In this document: positions 49,381-60,513 of the stretch, in pieces
Numbering within the stretch: position 1 is the stretch's first letter
Layout: each line of letters begins with the position of its first letter
From: Pholiota molesta
Lineage: Eukaryota; Basidiomycota; Agaricomycetes; Agaricales; Strophariaceae
Assembly: GCA_014925825.1 (NCBI GenBank)
Contig: JACGCK010000004.1
Location: 496,001 to 560,000 of the forward strand
Direction: 5' to 3'
DNA length: 64,000 nt
The notes under the pieces: model-generated
What the model saw: only the letters and a program-made list of their open reading frames with translations
Told to the model about the DNA's origin: nothing
The model's database searches: none
Made by a program: the position numbers and the translations under genes

Positions 49381-51135
49381 ATGCCCCATAAAGTGACAAC
49401 TCTAAGGCGCTTCAGAATCTCCAACGATGTCTTGATGTTGATCTTGGAGAGGTTAACCCCCGTTGCATTATACAAGACTTGTCAGGTAAGTAAAGCTCTC
49501 GGTCAACTTTTCTTAACGCTGACTTCCATTCTCTGCTTTTTTACAGGCCTTCCAGAGAGTCTGGATGCTCGTCATGGAGTTCCAACACCTCCGTTACAAA
49601 TTTGAATTGGCTGTGGTTGGGATGAAAGACGGGCCGGCTTCGTATTCAATCCGCTCGCCTTTACTTCGCCTTCAACTTTTGACGGCCTATAAAAAGGACT
49701 GGCCCCGACTCATGTGGAATGACGAGCTGAAAGTTAGGGTCCCTTCAGACGCTACCCAGCTTAACTTGGCCAGTCACTTTTTGTACTACACTGGGAACCA
49801 GAGCTTGGACCTAGTGGAGCTCCCTTCTTGTCGTACTGGTCGTCCTCCCTCGCAGACGCACCACCTCAAGTATATCACCTCTCATGCTGACTGTGTCGCA
49901 GTTGATCCGTTTCAATCGCTGATCGTCGCCAGCAGCTTGATTGGGTACGTCCGCTATTAGTTTTCGTGTAACAAAAAATTTGCTGAAGGTATATATATAG
50001 AGCTGCAAACGGGCAAATCGTCTTGCGTTTGAGGATTCGGGATCTATGGACCTTCGATAAGCATGCGAGAGCATCCTCTGCAAATTACGAATGCTCCACC
50101 CACATCGCACAGCCCATTTCTAATGTGTCTATTGCTATCTCTGGTACCCGTATGGTGGTGACCCTTGACTTCCTCGGCGGCCTAACCAGGCATCTTCTTA
50201 TGGATTGGTGTACGTTCCAAGCCATGGTAAATTTATGTCCCAATTTATTCGATTTCTCAGACTGATGAGGCTTTTTTTAGTGGCTCGAAGAACAGGACGT
50301 GGTCCTTCTGAACTCCCACTATCTCCTCGGTGTTAGAAAGGACGCCGGCCACTCGGCCCTTTATCTTTACAATATTTCTGATATGCGCACCGTTGCAATC
50401 GAGCGCGAATACGAATTGCCGCCCATCTGGGCGAAATCCGCCATTCGCTTTGGACGCAACACTGCGCCGGCCAACGACCACTCCACACCCTCCACTGCGC
50501 TTTTTTATGCGGATCCCGCCGCCCGCATCCTGCTTCTCACGGCGAAGCAAACGGGACCAAATGCGAACGGGATGCACTGGATGTTCATTCCCGAGCCTTT
50601 TTTTAGGCCCACGACGCATCCCGAGAGGCGCATTGTTCCCTGGATTTACTGGAGCCAATTTTGTCTTATCAGGGAACTACAGATTAACCAGGTTATTGGT
50701 AACCCTCAAGTCGTCGGTAGCCGCGTCGTCTACCTCGAAAAGAATGGCACAAGGTCCAGCCGGGGTCATGAGCGCACCCACTTGAGCGTCATCGACTTTT
50801 CTCCGTACGCCGAGATTGCAACTCCCCCACCGGCGAAGCTCTGGACACTTATCGGCAAACAGGCCATCCTCAAGCCCAGCGAGACTCTTCGTGATATCCC
50901 TTCTACTACTACCAATGGACTTTCTGTGGAGAACATTCACGTCACTGAAGATAACATAGTTCTTGTCTTCGTATGTCCTCTTTCTGTCAAATCGTCTCGT
51001 AATTTCATGTTATTGATGAGATTTTTCCATTAGGAGACTCACGGTGACTTCAAACCGGTCAACATTCTCACTTTCGGTGTCCCCGCTACTCGCCCAGCCC
51101 GAATCCACGATATGCAATACCACACTGCTCTCTAA
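49381..51135 (+). CDS. F-box-like protein, Agaricomycete type
   Basis: Five exons, 49381-49485, 49547-49944, 50001-50226, 50281-50970 and 51034-51135, about 506 residues in an unbroken frame. The N-terminus is F-box-like (ISNDVLMLILERLTPVALYKTCQAF). The rest has spaced hydrophobic strands (HADCVAVDPFQSLIVAS, VVLLNSHYLLGVRK) as in beta-propeller-like C-termini common in basidiomycete F-box proteins, but I see no clear WD or Kelch signature. The donor of intron 3 was placed at 50227 (GTAAAT) because the nearer GTGTAC would break the frame. Expected role is an SCF adaptor; the substrate is unknown. Confidence 0.75.
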
Positions 51136-51445
51136 AAAAGAAGAAATAATAAACAATAAGGCTTTCATTTATTGCTAACATGTATTTCCTATCCAGAATG
51201 CCGACTCGACAGTCTTCCTTGTAGAATAGTGGTGTGCCATATGCTGTCATCAGAATTTCGACTCCCTTTTTATGGACACCTCAGTTTTTGTTTTTTATTT
51301 ACATTCTCGCGGATTTTAAATCCCTAACACTCCTTATATCTATATAGCCAAGACAGTTACTAGCCCTACGATCCAAAAAAAAAAAAAAAAAAAACCCATA
51401 CCCATTCTTTCACATTATCCCCGATAAAAACCCAAAAACATCTCC
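51136..51445. other. intergenic, convergent 3' regions with poly(A) tract
   Basis: 310 bases between convergent stops. A run of 20 A lies at 51375-51394, the longest homopolymer in the window. Its exact length is likely unreliable. Confidence 0.55.
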
Positions 51446-52336
51446 TTACTCCTCTAGCGCTGTCGTAGTCCATTTCAGTTGTATCCATATTATCCAATTT
51501 CTTCTTTCCTTATCGTCCTCCTCTCTATCAATATCCCAATCTCTATCCAAAGATCCGGTAAGCTGCCTTTCTCTAGCGCTTTTCACATCGAATCCCGATT
51601 TGGACACACGTCTCAGAAAAGACCCAATTGTATATCGGCCGGTGTGTAGTCCAACGACTAGGTGTATTCGAGAAGCAGCTGCCTTTTTCAAGGTCGATTT
51701 CAACGCATCGATGAAGATTTCGTGCAAGTCAGGATTCCATAAGGTATCAGCTGCGATAACGACGTCGAATTTCTCGTGTCCTTCATGGAGGATAGGCGTT
51801 GGATCAGTCCCCCACCCAAATGGAAAGACGCTGCATGTCTGCGCCACATTGTTTCGCTGGACATTTTCGGATAGGGTTTGAATAAGAGCGTCATCTGGAT
51901 AGTCAGTTGCTGTAACCGCGATCTCAGGATGCAGCTTCGCTATTAATATACTGGGAAGCCCTGCGGAAGCGCCTAGTTCCAGTACACGGAAGACCTTCCC
52001 CGAAGATCTTGTCTGCACCTGGTCATGGAGATGGAGATCGGAAAGATGGTCAGCGAGGTACGTCGAAGAAGCCCATATCGACGAGGCTTGCAGTGCCCAG
52101 TTGGCCGCAGCGGTATCGGGGGTGCGAAGCGATATTGTGATAGGTTTTCCGCATTCTGAATTGTGGGCATGATTCCGAACGCACGCGTGACTCCAGGTGT
52201 ACTTGAATGGCGCGCCCGGAGTAGTTAGAATAATTGGTTGATAGTCATATAGTGTCTGGAGGGAATCAGATAGGAGATCTTCTGGATCTAGTGGTAGTGT
52301 ATGCACACTATCGCACTCTATTGCTTCGTCAGGCAT
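51446..52336 (-). CDS. EFM7: protein lysine/N-terminal methyltransferase EFM7 (Nnt1 family)
   Basis: A single-exon gene of 296 residues starting at the ATG at 52336. It belongs to the methyltransferase-16 class of seven-strand SAM enzymes. Motif I is VLELGASAGLPSI, and the acidic residue binding SAM is in VTATDYPDD; the post-motif segment VVIAADTLWNPDLH matches the Nnt1/Efm7 group. By family it methylates elongation factor 1A at its N-terminal glycine and adjacent lysine. The lack of introns is unusual for this window. No frame break. Confidence 0.85.
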   Translation of the reverse strand: MPDEAIECDSVHTLPLDPEDLLSDSLQTLYDYQPIILTTPGAPFKYTWSHACVRNHAHNSECGKPITISLRTPDTAAANWALQASSIWASSTYLADHLSDLHLHDQVQTRSSGKVFRVLELGASAGLPSILIAKLHPEIAVTATDYPDDALIQTLSENVQRNNVAQTCSVFPFGWGTDPTPILHEGHEKFDVVIAADTLWNPDLHEIFIDALKSTLKKAAASRIHLVVGLHTGRYTIGSFLRRVSKSGFDVKSARERQLTGSLDRDWDIDREEDDKERRNWIIWIQLKWTTTALEE

Positions 52337-52912
52337 CGTCGATCGATTCTAGTGCTAGTACGTAGCGGAGTCCTTGAGTCTTTCATCTAAGAATTGATCT
52401 TCATCGCCTGATTTTGACAGATCATGTTCACTCACAGCTTGACTTGAATCGAATTCTCTGGAATAGATAATTGCCAAAGATGGCGTTTTCATAGGGCGCC
52501 TATCGAGTCTTCAGGGTCAGAATCTCTGATCAGGGCAAGATCAGGGTCGAAACGAAGCGAATCTGGTATCCAGCAATCGGTCGCGAATGGAGAGAGATGG
52601 AGAGCGTGGTTATGTTGCTAAGAGTGGAAAATAATGACGTCGCCAAATAGATTTGCGGTCGAAAGAGGAAGTTCCTAATTTGATTTGTGGGTCCTCAAGA
52701 CAATGATAATGAATCCAGGTCCATGTTTTCATACATAAAGTAATCTACTGTAGCAATTTGGGGGCGGGTGCAAATTTGAATCTCAGATTCTCGTCAATTA
52801 ATTATGAGGAAAGGTTACCGTAAGTACTACATAGACAAGTCAATGTCTTCAAGATTTAATGTAGAAGAACCTAATAAAATACAATTGGATTCTCGGTGGC
52901 AATACAGAGGTC
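52337..52912. other. intergenic, nothing recognised
   Basis: 576 bases between the EFM7 start and the PEX7 stop, on the same strand, holding the EFM7 promoter. No gene, repeat or RNA feature was recognised. Confidence 0.45.
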
Positions 52913-54166
52913 CTACGGCCGGAAAACGTTCAATCTTCCGTCCCACCCACAACTTGCAAGAACACCTTCCTCGTACAAAGACCAGCTAACGCCAACGACG
53001 AATTCAGTGTGAGGATCATGTATATGGAGTAACTGGGGCCTGCCATGGGCCGGTGTGGTGGTCCATCTAAGGAGAAACAATTAGAACAGCACTTCATGAG
53101 GAACACGTATACTTACACCCTGCATGTCATATCGTAGCTGGCTGTTGCTAAGATGTCTGGGCGATGCGGACTCCATTGAACTTTACGGACGGCGTATTCA
53201 TGTCCTAACAGTTGGGTTTCACAGATTCCTCCAACCTGAGATGTGTCTCCGGGTTTGATCATACGGCAATCCCAAACTTTGACGCTCTTATCGACACCAG
53301 CGCTTGCCAGAACCATGGGACGATATTTATTCCAATCTATGGAAAGGACTTCTGTAGCAGAAGCGGGTACAGTCAAGGCCGCGGCTGAGATGGGATTTGT
53401 GAAAGTATTGACATTTGGACCAGTGGTTACATAGGCAGGAGCACGAAGGTCAAATATTTTGAGGGTGCCATCCGTTGAACAGGTCGCAAGAATATCCGGT
53501 TGATGTGGAGAGAATAACGCCTGATAAACGCAAGAATGATGGGCTTGCAAGGTTGTAACAGATCTAGGTCTGTCGGGCGTCCACTGTTGGGTATATTAAT
53601 CAAGATAAGATGCAAGCAAATGGAATCTCACAATCTTTACGGTCCCATCCCAAGATGACGAAGCGAAAGTATCTTTCTTCACATTCGACCAATCCACGCA
53701 GAAGACCTCGCGAGTGTGTTCTTGCCATGCTCGAATCGGCAGATCCTTTGGAGGTCATGTCATCAAGAAATATCTGATAATAATAACAAAATTTTGCATA
53801 CATTCAGCATAACATCCCATAGCCGTATTGAACCATCTCCTGAGGCAGATACAAGCTGGTTCTCGTGAATTTCTGACCAAGCTATGTCGTAGAGTCCATC
53901 TTGGGTTTCATATCTGACGCCTTGAACATTCAGCTGGAATGCGAGACAAACAAGGTACTGTCGCACTGTTTATCAAGAGTTAATCGCGGTGGGCCTCCAG
54001 GACTTGGGTTAGAAGACACAAGATGGAGCCGTCCGTTACCAACGAGCCCAAAGTTAGCTGCAGAAGCAACAGCTAATCTTGCTGTGTGGAATGGTGACCA
54101 AGCGACCGAATAGTGCGCAAAGCCAGGTGTCTGGATTGTACCAGGTTGTTGTGGAGGAAGGTTCAT
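52913..54166 (-). CDS. PEX7: peroxin-7, PTS2 receptor
   Basis: Five exons, 54166-53967, 53913-53802, 53745-53632, 53583-53117 and 53066-52913, give 348 residues with matching phases. The protein is a WD40 propeller with PEX7-specific strands: FAHYSVAWSPFHTARLAVAS near the start, YDIAWSEIHENQLVSASGDG, REVFCVDWSNVKKDTFASSS, YQALFSPHQPDILATCSTDG, and FVVGVSWSLYEEGVLASCGW at the end. It recognises PTS2-bearing enzymes and carries them to peroxisomes. The acceptor of intron 1 was set at 53914 to keep the frame into YETQDGLYD. It is head-to-head with the sirtuin gene, with 101 bases between start codons. Confidence 0.92.
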
Positions 54167-54267
54167 TACAGCGGGTGGTGGGTTTGAGATAAAGTGATAA
54201 TGCGCCGGGCGACGTTGTTGGGACTGGCGAACGGCTGCAATTACCGGTCTCTGCTCCTTACAGTCAC

Positions 54268-55935
54268 ATGCGAGTTTCTGTGCCCGGCATTCCGCAGGCC
54301 ATCCTCAACGCACCTCCCTCGTTTTCGCTGAAGGCGATTCCAGAGGCAATACGCCGTCTAGCTGATTTTATAGGACATGGAAACGTCACTGTTCTGACTG
54401 GCGCAGGCGTTAGTGTCGACTCTGGAATCCGCGCATACCGTGGTGAAGATGGCAGATATATGAATCCCAACTACAAGTAGATAATGTGAAATTTCGTGTC
54501 CCTTCTTTTCGCTAACGAACGCGCGAAGGCCTATCTTTTATCACGAATTGACGGATCCTACTCAGAAAGGTTATGCTTTTAGGTAAAAAAGATCCCTCAC
54601 TCCCAATGTCACCCTCGCTCATCGAAATACGCTTAACAGACAACGATACTGGTAAATTTATGATCTTCTCTCTAATAACGGTCAAGAAGAGAACTAAGGA
54701 TATCTAGGCTTCGCTCGTATTTGGGATATCCACCAGTTCGTGATGCTCAACCGAATACCACGCATTTCGCACTAGCCGCCTTGCAATATACTTCACACCT
54801 CTCTGGCATCATAACCCAGGTGATTTTCCAAGCTGATTCATGGAATGTTTGAGCGAGAGTTTAATATATTCTTGAGAATGTTGATGGTCTTCATCATAAG
54901 GCTCTTCGAAACACTGCTGGAATAAACTGGACTTCTGATCGCATCCGAAAATCTATACTGGAACTCCATGGCACTCTCCATGTAATATCATTGCCTATTA
55001 CATGAAGAAAAAAAGTCTTCTAATGCCATTACAAGTATGTTCACTGTAGCAGGGGACACACCGTCGACCGTGATACTTTTCAAGAACGGCTTTCCTCGGC
55101 AAATCCGAAATGGCATGAATATGCGGAAGGGCTCGAACGTACAGGAAACCAGCCGAGAACAAATCCCGATGGTGATGTTAGTCGGCTGGTTTATTTTATT
55201 TAGATCTCTAATAATGTGTCCCAATAATTCTAGGTTGCGGTGGAGCAGTTAGGAATTTCATACGACGACTTTGTGGTCCCAGAATGTCTTGACTGCTTGA
55301 TGGAAGATCATAGAAATTCAGTGGTAAGAATCCATTAATTTGTGTTTTCTTGAAATATTAATTTTCTGCTAGTACAAGCCCCAGGTCATATTCTTTGGGG
55401 AGTCTATACCACAGTCAGTGAAAGAAAAATCGTAAGTTAACCAATAATGGGTGTTATATACATATCTTGCTTGAACTTTCTTCCCCAAAGATACCAAGAC
55501 GTTGAGAAGTGCGACAGGCTTCTCCTAATGGGCACTACTCTTGCGACATACTCGGCTTTCAGGCATGGGCATCTTCTTCCTACTACACCGTCACTTCTTA
55601 TTGATTGTCTACGTAGATTGCTAAAACATGCCGTTGAGCTGAAAAAACCGGTAATGCTTTTGAATGTCGGCCCTACGCGTGCCGATGGCATGCCAAGTGT
55701 CGAAAAAATCGATATCCCTAGCGGAGCAGTCATGAGAGACGTGGTGAAAGCTATCGTGTAAGTCTTCTGCTCTGGCTAATTTATATCACCCTTACTGGAG
55801 TTTGACCTTGGCCTCCTGGTTCTTAGCGGCAGTCGAACAGAAGATGATCCTGTGATCATGGAGATGCTGACAAGTGGAATTGTCAAACCACCTTCTCCGG
55901 ATGATGATGATCGCTCCCCGAGGGCAGCTGGTTAA
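54268..55935 (+). CDS. SIRT4-like NAD-dependent deacylase (sirtuin)
   Basis: Ten exons: 54268-54476, 54529-54582, 54640-54651 (12 bases), 54708-54819, 54877-54981, 55036-55175, 55234-55323, 55373-55431, 55491-55757 and 55827-55935. Sirtuin motifs: NAD-binding TGAGVSVDSGIRAYRG, ITQNVDGLHHKA, the catalytic His in ILELHGTLH, and VIFFGESIP. MGTTLATYSAFR and VMLLNVGPTRAD complete the Rossmann fold. The order and spacing are closest to class II (SIRT4) enzymes, which act in mitochondria. The zinc site is odd: the second pair is CLDC, but the first reads CSRGH instead of CxxC. The frame is intact. Confidence 0.88.
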
Positions 55936-56410
55936 GTCGCTCTGGGACCGAAAGTGTGGCACGAAGTGTACCAGATACAGTAGAGCCGCCTCAGTCTTCC
56001 AAATCTAGCCTCAGTTGCTATGTTGCTATGAGACTTCAGTAGGAAGCGCATTTGGGTAGATTACCATTCTATTAATATTTAGATAAGTAGGACGTGAAAC
56101 GCATAGATCGCTGCTGTGGACGAGCCAGAACATATATGTAGTGCATATTGTACATGTTAGTGACAGTGTGAGCAAGACAAGATAGTGATGTGTACATAGA
56201 AGAATACATGCCCTTGAAATGGCGGGTACATGATACAATACAAAAGCAGAAGCATGTTGGGTTTATATCGTACAGAAAGCTCAGAAATGTGGTTGCGATG
56301 GTAAAACGAGGATGAGAATATCACAAAAGGTGAAAAGAACTTGGAGAAAGAAATGTGCACTTGGGGTGAGAGAACGTGAGGGCCATAATGCAGAGGGGAA
56401 TGAAATTGTA
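55936..56410. other. intergenic, convergent 3' regions
   Basis: 475 AT-rich bases between the sirtuin stop and the stop of the next minus-strand gene. No feature recognised. Confidence 0.45.
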
Positions 56411-57221
56411 TCAGCGGGACTGAAAGAGCATAGAGAGAGTGCGGGCAGCGTCTCGCTCCCGCTCGAGCTCGTTGGTGGCAATGACGACGCCTCGGTCCAG
56501 TGAGGATGCCACTGAACTGCCTTCGTCTTCCTCGCCATCATCACCGTCGTCATAGTATGCAGGGGCTGTAAAGTGGGGCTGTTTGAGTTGCGACCAGCTC
56601 CAATTACGCCCATGGTCCCCTGAAGAGATACCTTGCCAAGAATGCACACATTCAGGGTGTGATCGAAGCATGTATTCCTCAATGCTGGTATCCGCAACAG
56701 CGACACACGCCCTTACTGGAGGGGACGGATGCTGAGCGAGGTTCGTTAGCGCCGGCGGAGAATGCGCCTCCGCAAATGGCTCAGAGCGCCGGTCATCGTC
56801 ACTGTCAGACACGAGGGGCGGTGTGGGCGTTTTTCGACGTTTCGCCTTCTGCAAAGACCGCTGAAGGCTGGCGGCTTTAGAAAGTGAAGGGGAATGTAAT
56901 GGCCGCTTCTAAGAGGGGAGTTGGTAAGCGAATAATAAGGATGTGAACAAGGTAGGCAGGTCGGTTTACCGTAGCCAATTCGGCGCTTTTGGTTTTCTTC
57001 TTCGTTGCCTTCAGGCAGCGCGTGCGGTGGTTTCTCCAATGAAATGTGTCGTAAGCGCTCTTCGACGAAAGCTTGATTTTTTTCAGGCATTGCTTGCACT
57101 GAACGCTGGAAGGGCCAAGCACCCGGGCATATGGGTCATCCAGGAGAGATTGTTCTCGTTCCCTTTCCGCAGGGGTCTTTATCAGTTCCACCTTGAAGTC
57201 GATGCTGGACAAACTGGACAT
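56411..57221 (-). CDS. nuclear-type protein with one C-x2-C-x16-W-x2-H-x3-C motif
   Basis: Two exons, 57221-56970 and 56908-56411, joined by a 61-base intron, encode 249 residues. Residues 46-73 hold a cysteine/histidine motif: CKQC, then 16 residues, then W-RN-H-RTR-C. A basic stretch follows (KATKKKTK, KAKRRKTP), then acidic and serine-rich segments (SDSDDDRR, DDGDDGEEDEG). The same motif with identical spacing occurs three times in the gene at 58147-60165, and the preceding residues are also similar. Four zinc-ligand residues suggest a small C2HC finger. I do not recognise the family and infer only a possible DNA-, RNA- or protein-binding role in the nucleus. No frame break. Confidence 0.7.
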
Positions 57222-58146
57222 ATTATCTGCTATAGATGAAAGTGGTGGCAATGAGATACTTTACAGGAAGCAAGGTGTACTGTATGTGGCGTGCCATGTG
57301 CCCGTCCATTTTTGTCCTATGCTTCACCGCCACTACGGGCGTAGGCTCCTGCAAGCAGGGCAATACTGCGATCAATAATACACATTCGCTTCCAACTGCG
57401 GGGGAAAGGGGGAAAGATCCGAATCAGTGTACTGGGAGAAGGAAGGGTCTCGTAAGCATGATAACAGACGCGTCTTCGTTGGAAACATATTGGCAAGAAA
57501 CAATTCCTCGGCATTTGTCGCTCTGACTCGACCCAAGCCCGGGAGCGCCTGAAATATCTGATTTAGATGAAATGAATACACACGGATCGGAAATAGAGAA
57601 GCAAAATGTAACGCACCGCTTGCGGACAGCCAATGGTACGGCATTGTGTACACCATATTGAATCGATGTTACTCAAGGGTGTCAGTAATATCACCACCTC
57701 CTATGAATCCTACAGCGCTGTGGAGATCAGTGGAGAAAGGCGCAATAGACAAAGTCTAACTGGATGGAAGGTGCTCAGATCTGCATTCCTTCCTTCGGTA
57801 TACAAAACTTGGCCGTGTCTCCAGTTGGTGCGTTCGCCGCCCGTAAGCCGCATGTTCCATCGGAATGTTTCGCCTTCATGACTGATCAAACCTCCGTGCT
57901 GACCCTGCATACCGAGCGGTGAAAGACCAACATTTCTGTCCTTGAGAAATAACTTGAAAGTGAACAATTTAGCGCATCTTCAATTGGGCACAAAAACCAA
58001 GCGAAACTCAACAAGAAATCAAATCAATATGAATATGAATTAAAGATATAAAAAGAAAATAAAAAACAAAAAAGGTCGACAAGAAACTTTACACGCATAA
58101 AACAAATGTCCAAACAAATAGACATCCGAACCTGACCGTTCTTGCT
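57222..58146. other. interval without a supported gene
   Basis: 925 bases between two related minus-strand genes. A minus-strand open frame at 57967-57710 has reasonable composition (HGGLISHEGETFRWN) but no splice partners or known domain. It should also hold the promoter of the gene at 57221. Confidence 0.35.
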
Positions 58147-60165
58147 TCAAGACCTGTCCTTCAAACTCTCCTTGAAGCCACGAACGAATGAATGGAATGG
58201 AAGCATGAACCAGCCGATCAAGCTATTGGGGGGCTCGACCTGTGGTGGCAGATACCCTGCCGTCCTCGGGCGTGCGGCAGGGCGTGCATCTTCTGTAGAT
58301 ACTTCATCAGGTTCTTCGCGGGAACGCTTCACACCAGGTGACAGACGCGAAGCCGCAGCTTCTATAACAAGTGTATCGGTAGTCGAGGCCGAACTCGAAA
58401 ATGGAGGTACTCTTGGGGATTGAGAGGGAAAGGCGACAGTATTGAGGGCTTCAGTCCTAGGAGTTGGAACATATCTAATAGTTTGTTGATGATCAGAAAG
58501 ATATATTCGGAGGGGTTGAGGCTGACTCACTTGGTGCATTGATCTTTGTGGGCTTCCCAAGCGGTTAAATTATAGTCACCTTCGCCTTTGAGGTCCACAG
58601 AAGTACTACATTTCTTGCAGACTACTTTACGAGCAGTGAAAGATTTAACTTGGTTATCGTTAACCAACAATAATTTCCGTTTCGCAGCAGCGACACGATT
58701 ACTGGGGCTATAGACTAATGTTAACCAAATAGGTTCAAGGGTCAGATCAAAAACATACATGACATCAATGCATTTAGCCTTATGCTTCATCCAATTCCCG
58801 GAGGCATAGGCATTGGCTTCCGAAAGGGCAATCCATTGGTCACATTTAGCACATAGAGCACGATTCTTGTCGAGCTGCTTGATCTGTTTCTCGGCTTCTA
58901 AGAAAGACTTTCGTTCTTCTTCTGAAGGGCGACGAGCGGGAGTACGGTGGGAGGAAGATGCGACAATAACAGGAGACTCTTCAATGGTGCCAGAAGGAGA
59001 TCCTTCAGTGTCAGCCGTAGGCGACTCCGGTACAATGATAGACGGAGATTCTTCATGGGAAGAGGGGTAGAGCTAATGGTATATGAGATATGATCAGAAA
59101 AGCCAAGGTAAATATGCGCTGAAAGTACTTACTGAACATCTACAGCTGGTTTTTGATCGCAACGGATTCTATGAAGCTCCCATGGACGAACAGCGTATGT
59201 TTGCCTGCGACCCAAGTTGATCGTCTTCTTGCATCGAAGGCATTGTGCAGCATGAGGTTCGAGGATGCCACATTCAGGCTGGTTCCTATAATATTCGATG
59301 CGTTCTGTCTCGCTACGACGAGTTCTGGTAACACTGATGGTAGAATCGGCAACGGATGCATTATCGTCGAAATCTTCATCTCCAGCAACAGATCTTCTGC
59401 GAAGGAAATGAGATCAAGGAATACATATTGTAGAGGAACTCACGCTCTGGACTTTGACTTATGTGATGATATGGATGCCGGTTTGTGAGACAAAGTCGAT
59501 TCGGTTTCTTTGATTCTGCTTTCCTGCCCACAGAAGGCGAGTCTGCCACACTCTGCGCGACTTGCTTCAATGAGGCAATAGAAGACGCGCCACGAACGTG
59601 ACCCTTCTTGCTTTGGGTGGCTCGACGGACTCATCGGAATCGCGCCGAGCACGTTTGATTGGAGACGGACCAGGGAGGCTGGATAACAATGTGTTAAAGA
59701 TCCATAGTAGGAGTGCATTAAGAACTCACTTTACGTCTACCTTCTTGGGACCCCTGCTTGTAGGAGTCTAGGATGGCCCAGTTAGACAAACCTCGACGCG
59801 TCGCAAGAGTAGATGCCTCCCACCTTGTTGGTGGCTTTCTTCGGGCTAGGGTAGACTTCATGGGAGATTGAACAGACTTGACGGACTTTAGAGAAGAGCT
59901 GGAATCGGAATCGGAGCTAAAAACTGTGGTCGGCATGAATGTTGGAGGTGAATGAGCGGAAGAGACAAACTCTACTTGTGGATTGGAAAAACACGTTTGC
60001 CGGCTGTGCAACACGATGATCAACAATGTACAAATAAGAATCAAGAACGCGTCGACGTGCCTTCTTCCTATCCAAATATGTGGCCTTGCGACTAACAAAC
60101 TCGGTAGTACTACGAACAATGCAAATTGGTTCAGCCATTGGTGGAAGCCTAATTGGTGAGTGCAT
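58147..60165 (-). CDS. protein with three C-x2-C-x16-W-x2-H-x3-C fingers
   Basis: Seven exons from about 60138 (or an upstream in-frame ATG at 60165) to 58147, about 560 residues. Three fingers have exactly the same spacing: CLRC-x16-W-EL-H-RIR-C on exon 4 (59396-59133), CAKC-x16-W-MK-H-KAK-C on exon 5, and CKKC-x16-W-EA-H-KDQ-C on exon 6. All share I/V-x-L and a Tyr at fixed positions inside the x16 loop. The rest is Ser/Pro/charged and low complexity. The intron between exons 5 and 6 is 51 bases with no stop, so retention would also be translated. At least five one-base frame breaks fall in 59.0-60.0 kb. I know no named family for this. Confidence 0.65.
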
Positions 60166-60513
60166 TTACCGATCCTCCAGCGGGGACAATGGCGATTCCA
60201 TGATGCGAAGACGGACAAAAACACAGTAAAGACTGTAGGTTAATAGAGTGAGTAGTGAAGGAGACTGGTTCAGAAAGCGTTCCACGCGGTCGTCGTCGAC
60301 GCCAAACGATCAATGTACAAACTCTGATCACAACACCGCCAAATAACGCGCACGCAACGTTCAACATTGACGCGTTTGATCGCGACGCGACTGATTGGTG
60401 TTGGATCAAATGAACTTTGAGCGCTTGAGCTTCGAATTATTCTAATTAAAACTGAATCAGCTACAAAGTCTTTGATTTTACACTAACAAATCTTCGTGAT
60501 AAACTATAAAGCA
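60166..60513. other. intergenic, promoter side of the three-finger gene
   Basis: 348 bases between the start of the three-finger gene and the stop of the next minus-strand gene. No feature recognised beyond AT-rich sequence near 60.43-60.51 kb. Confidence 0.45.
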
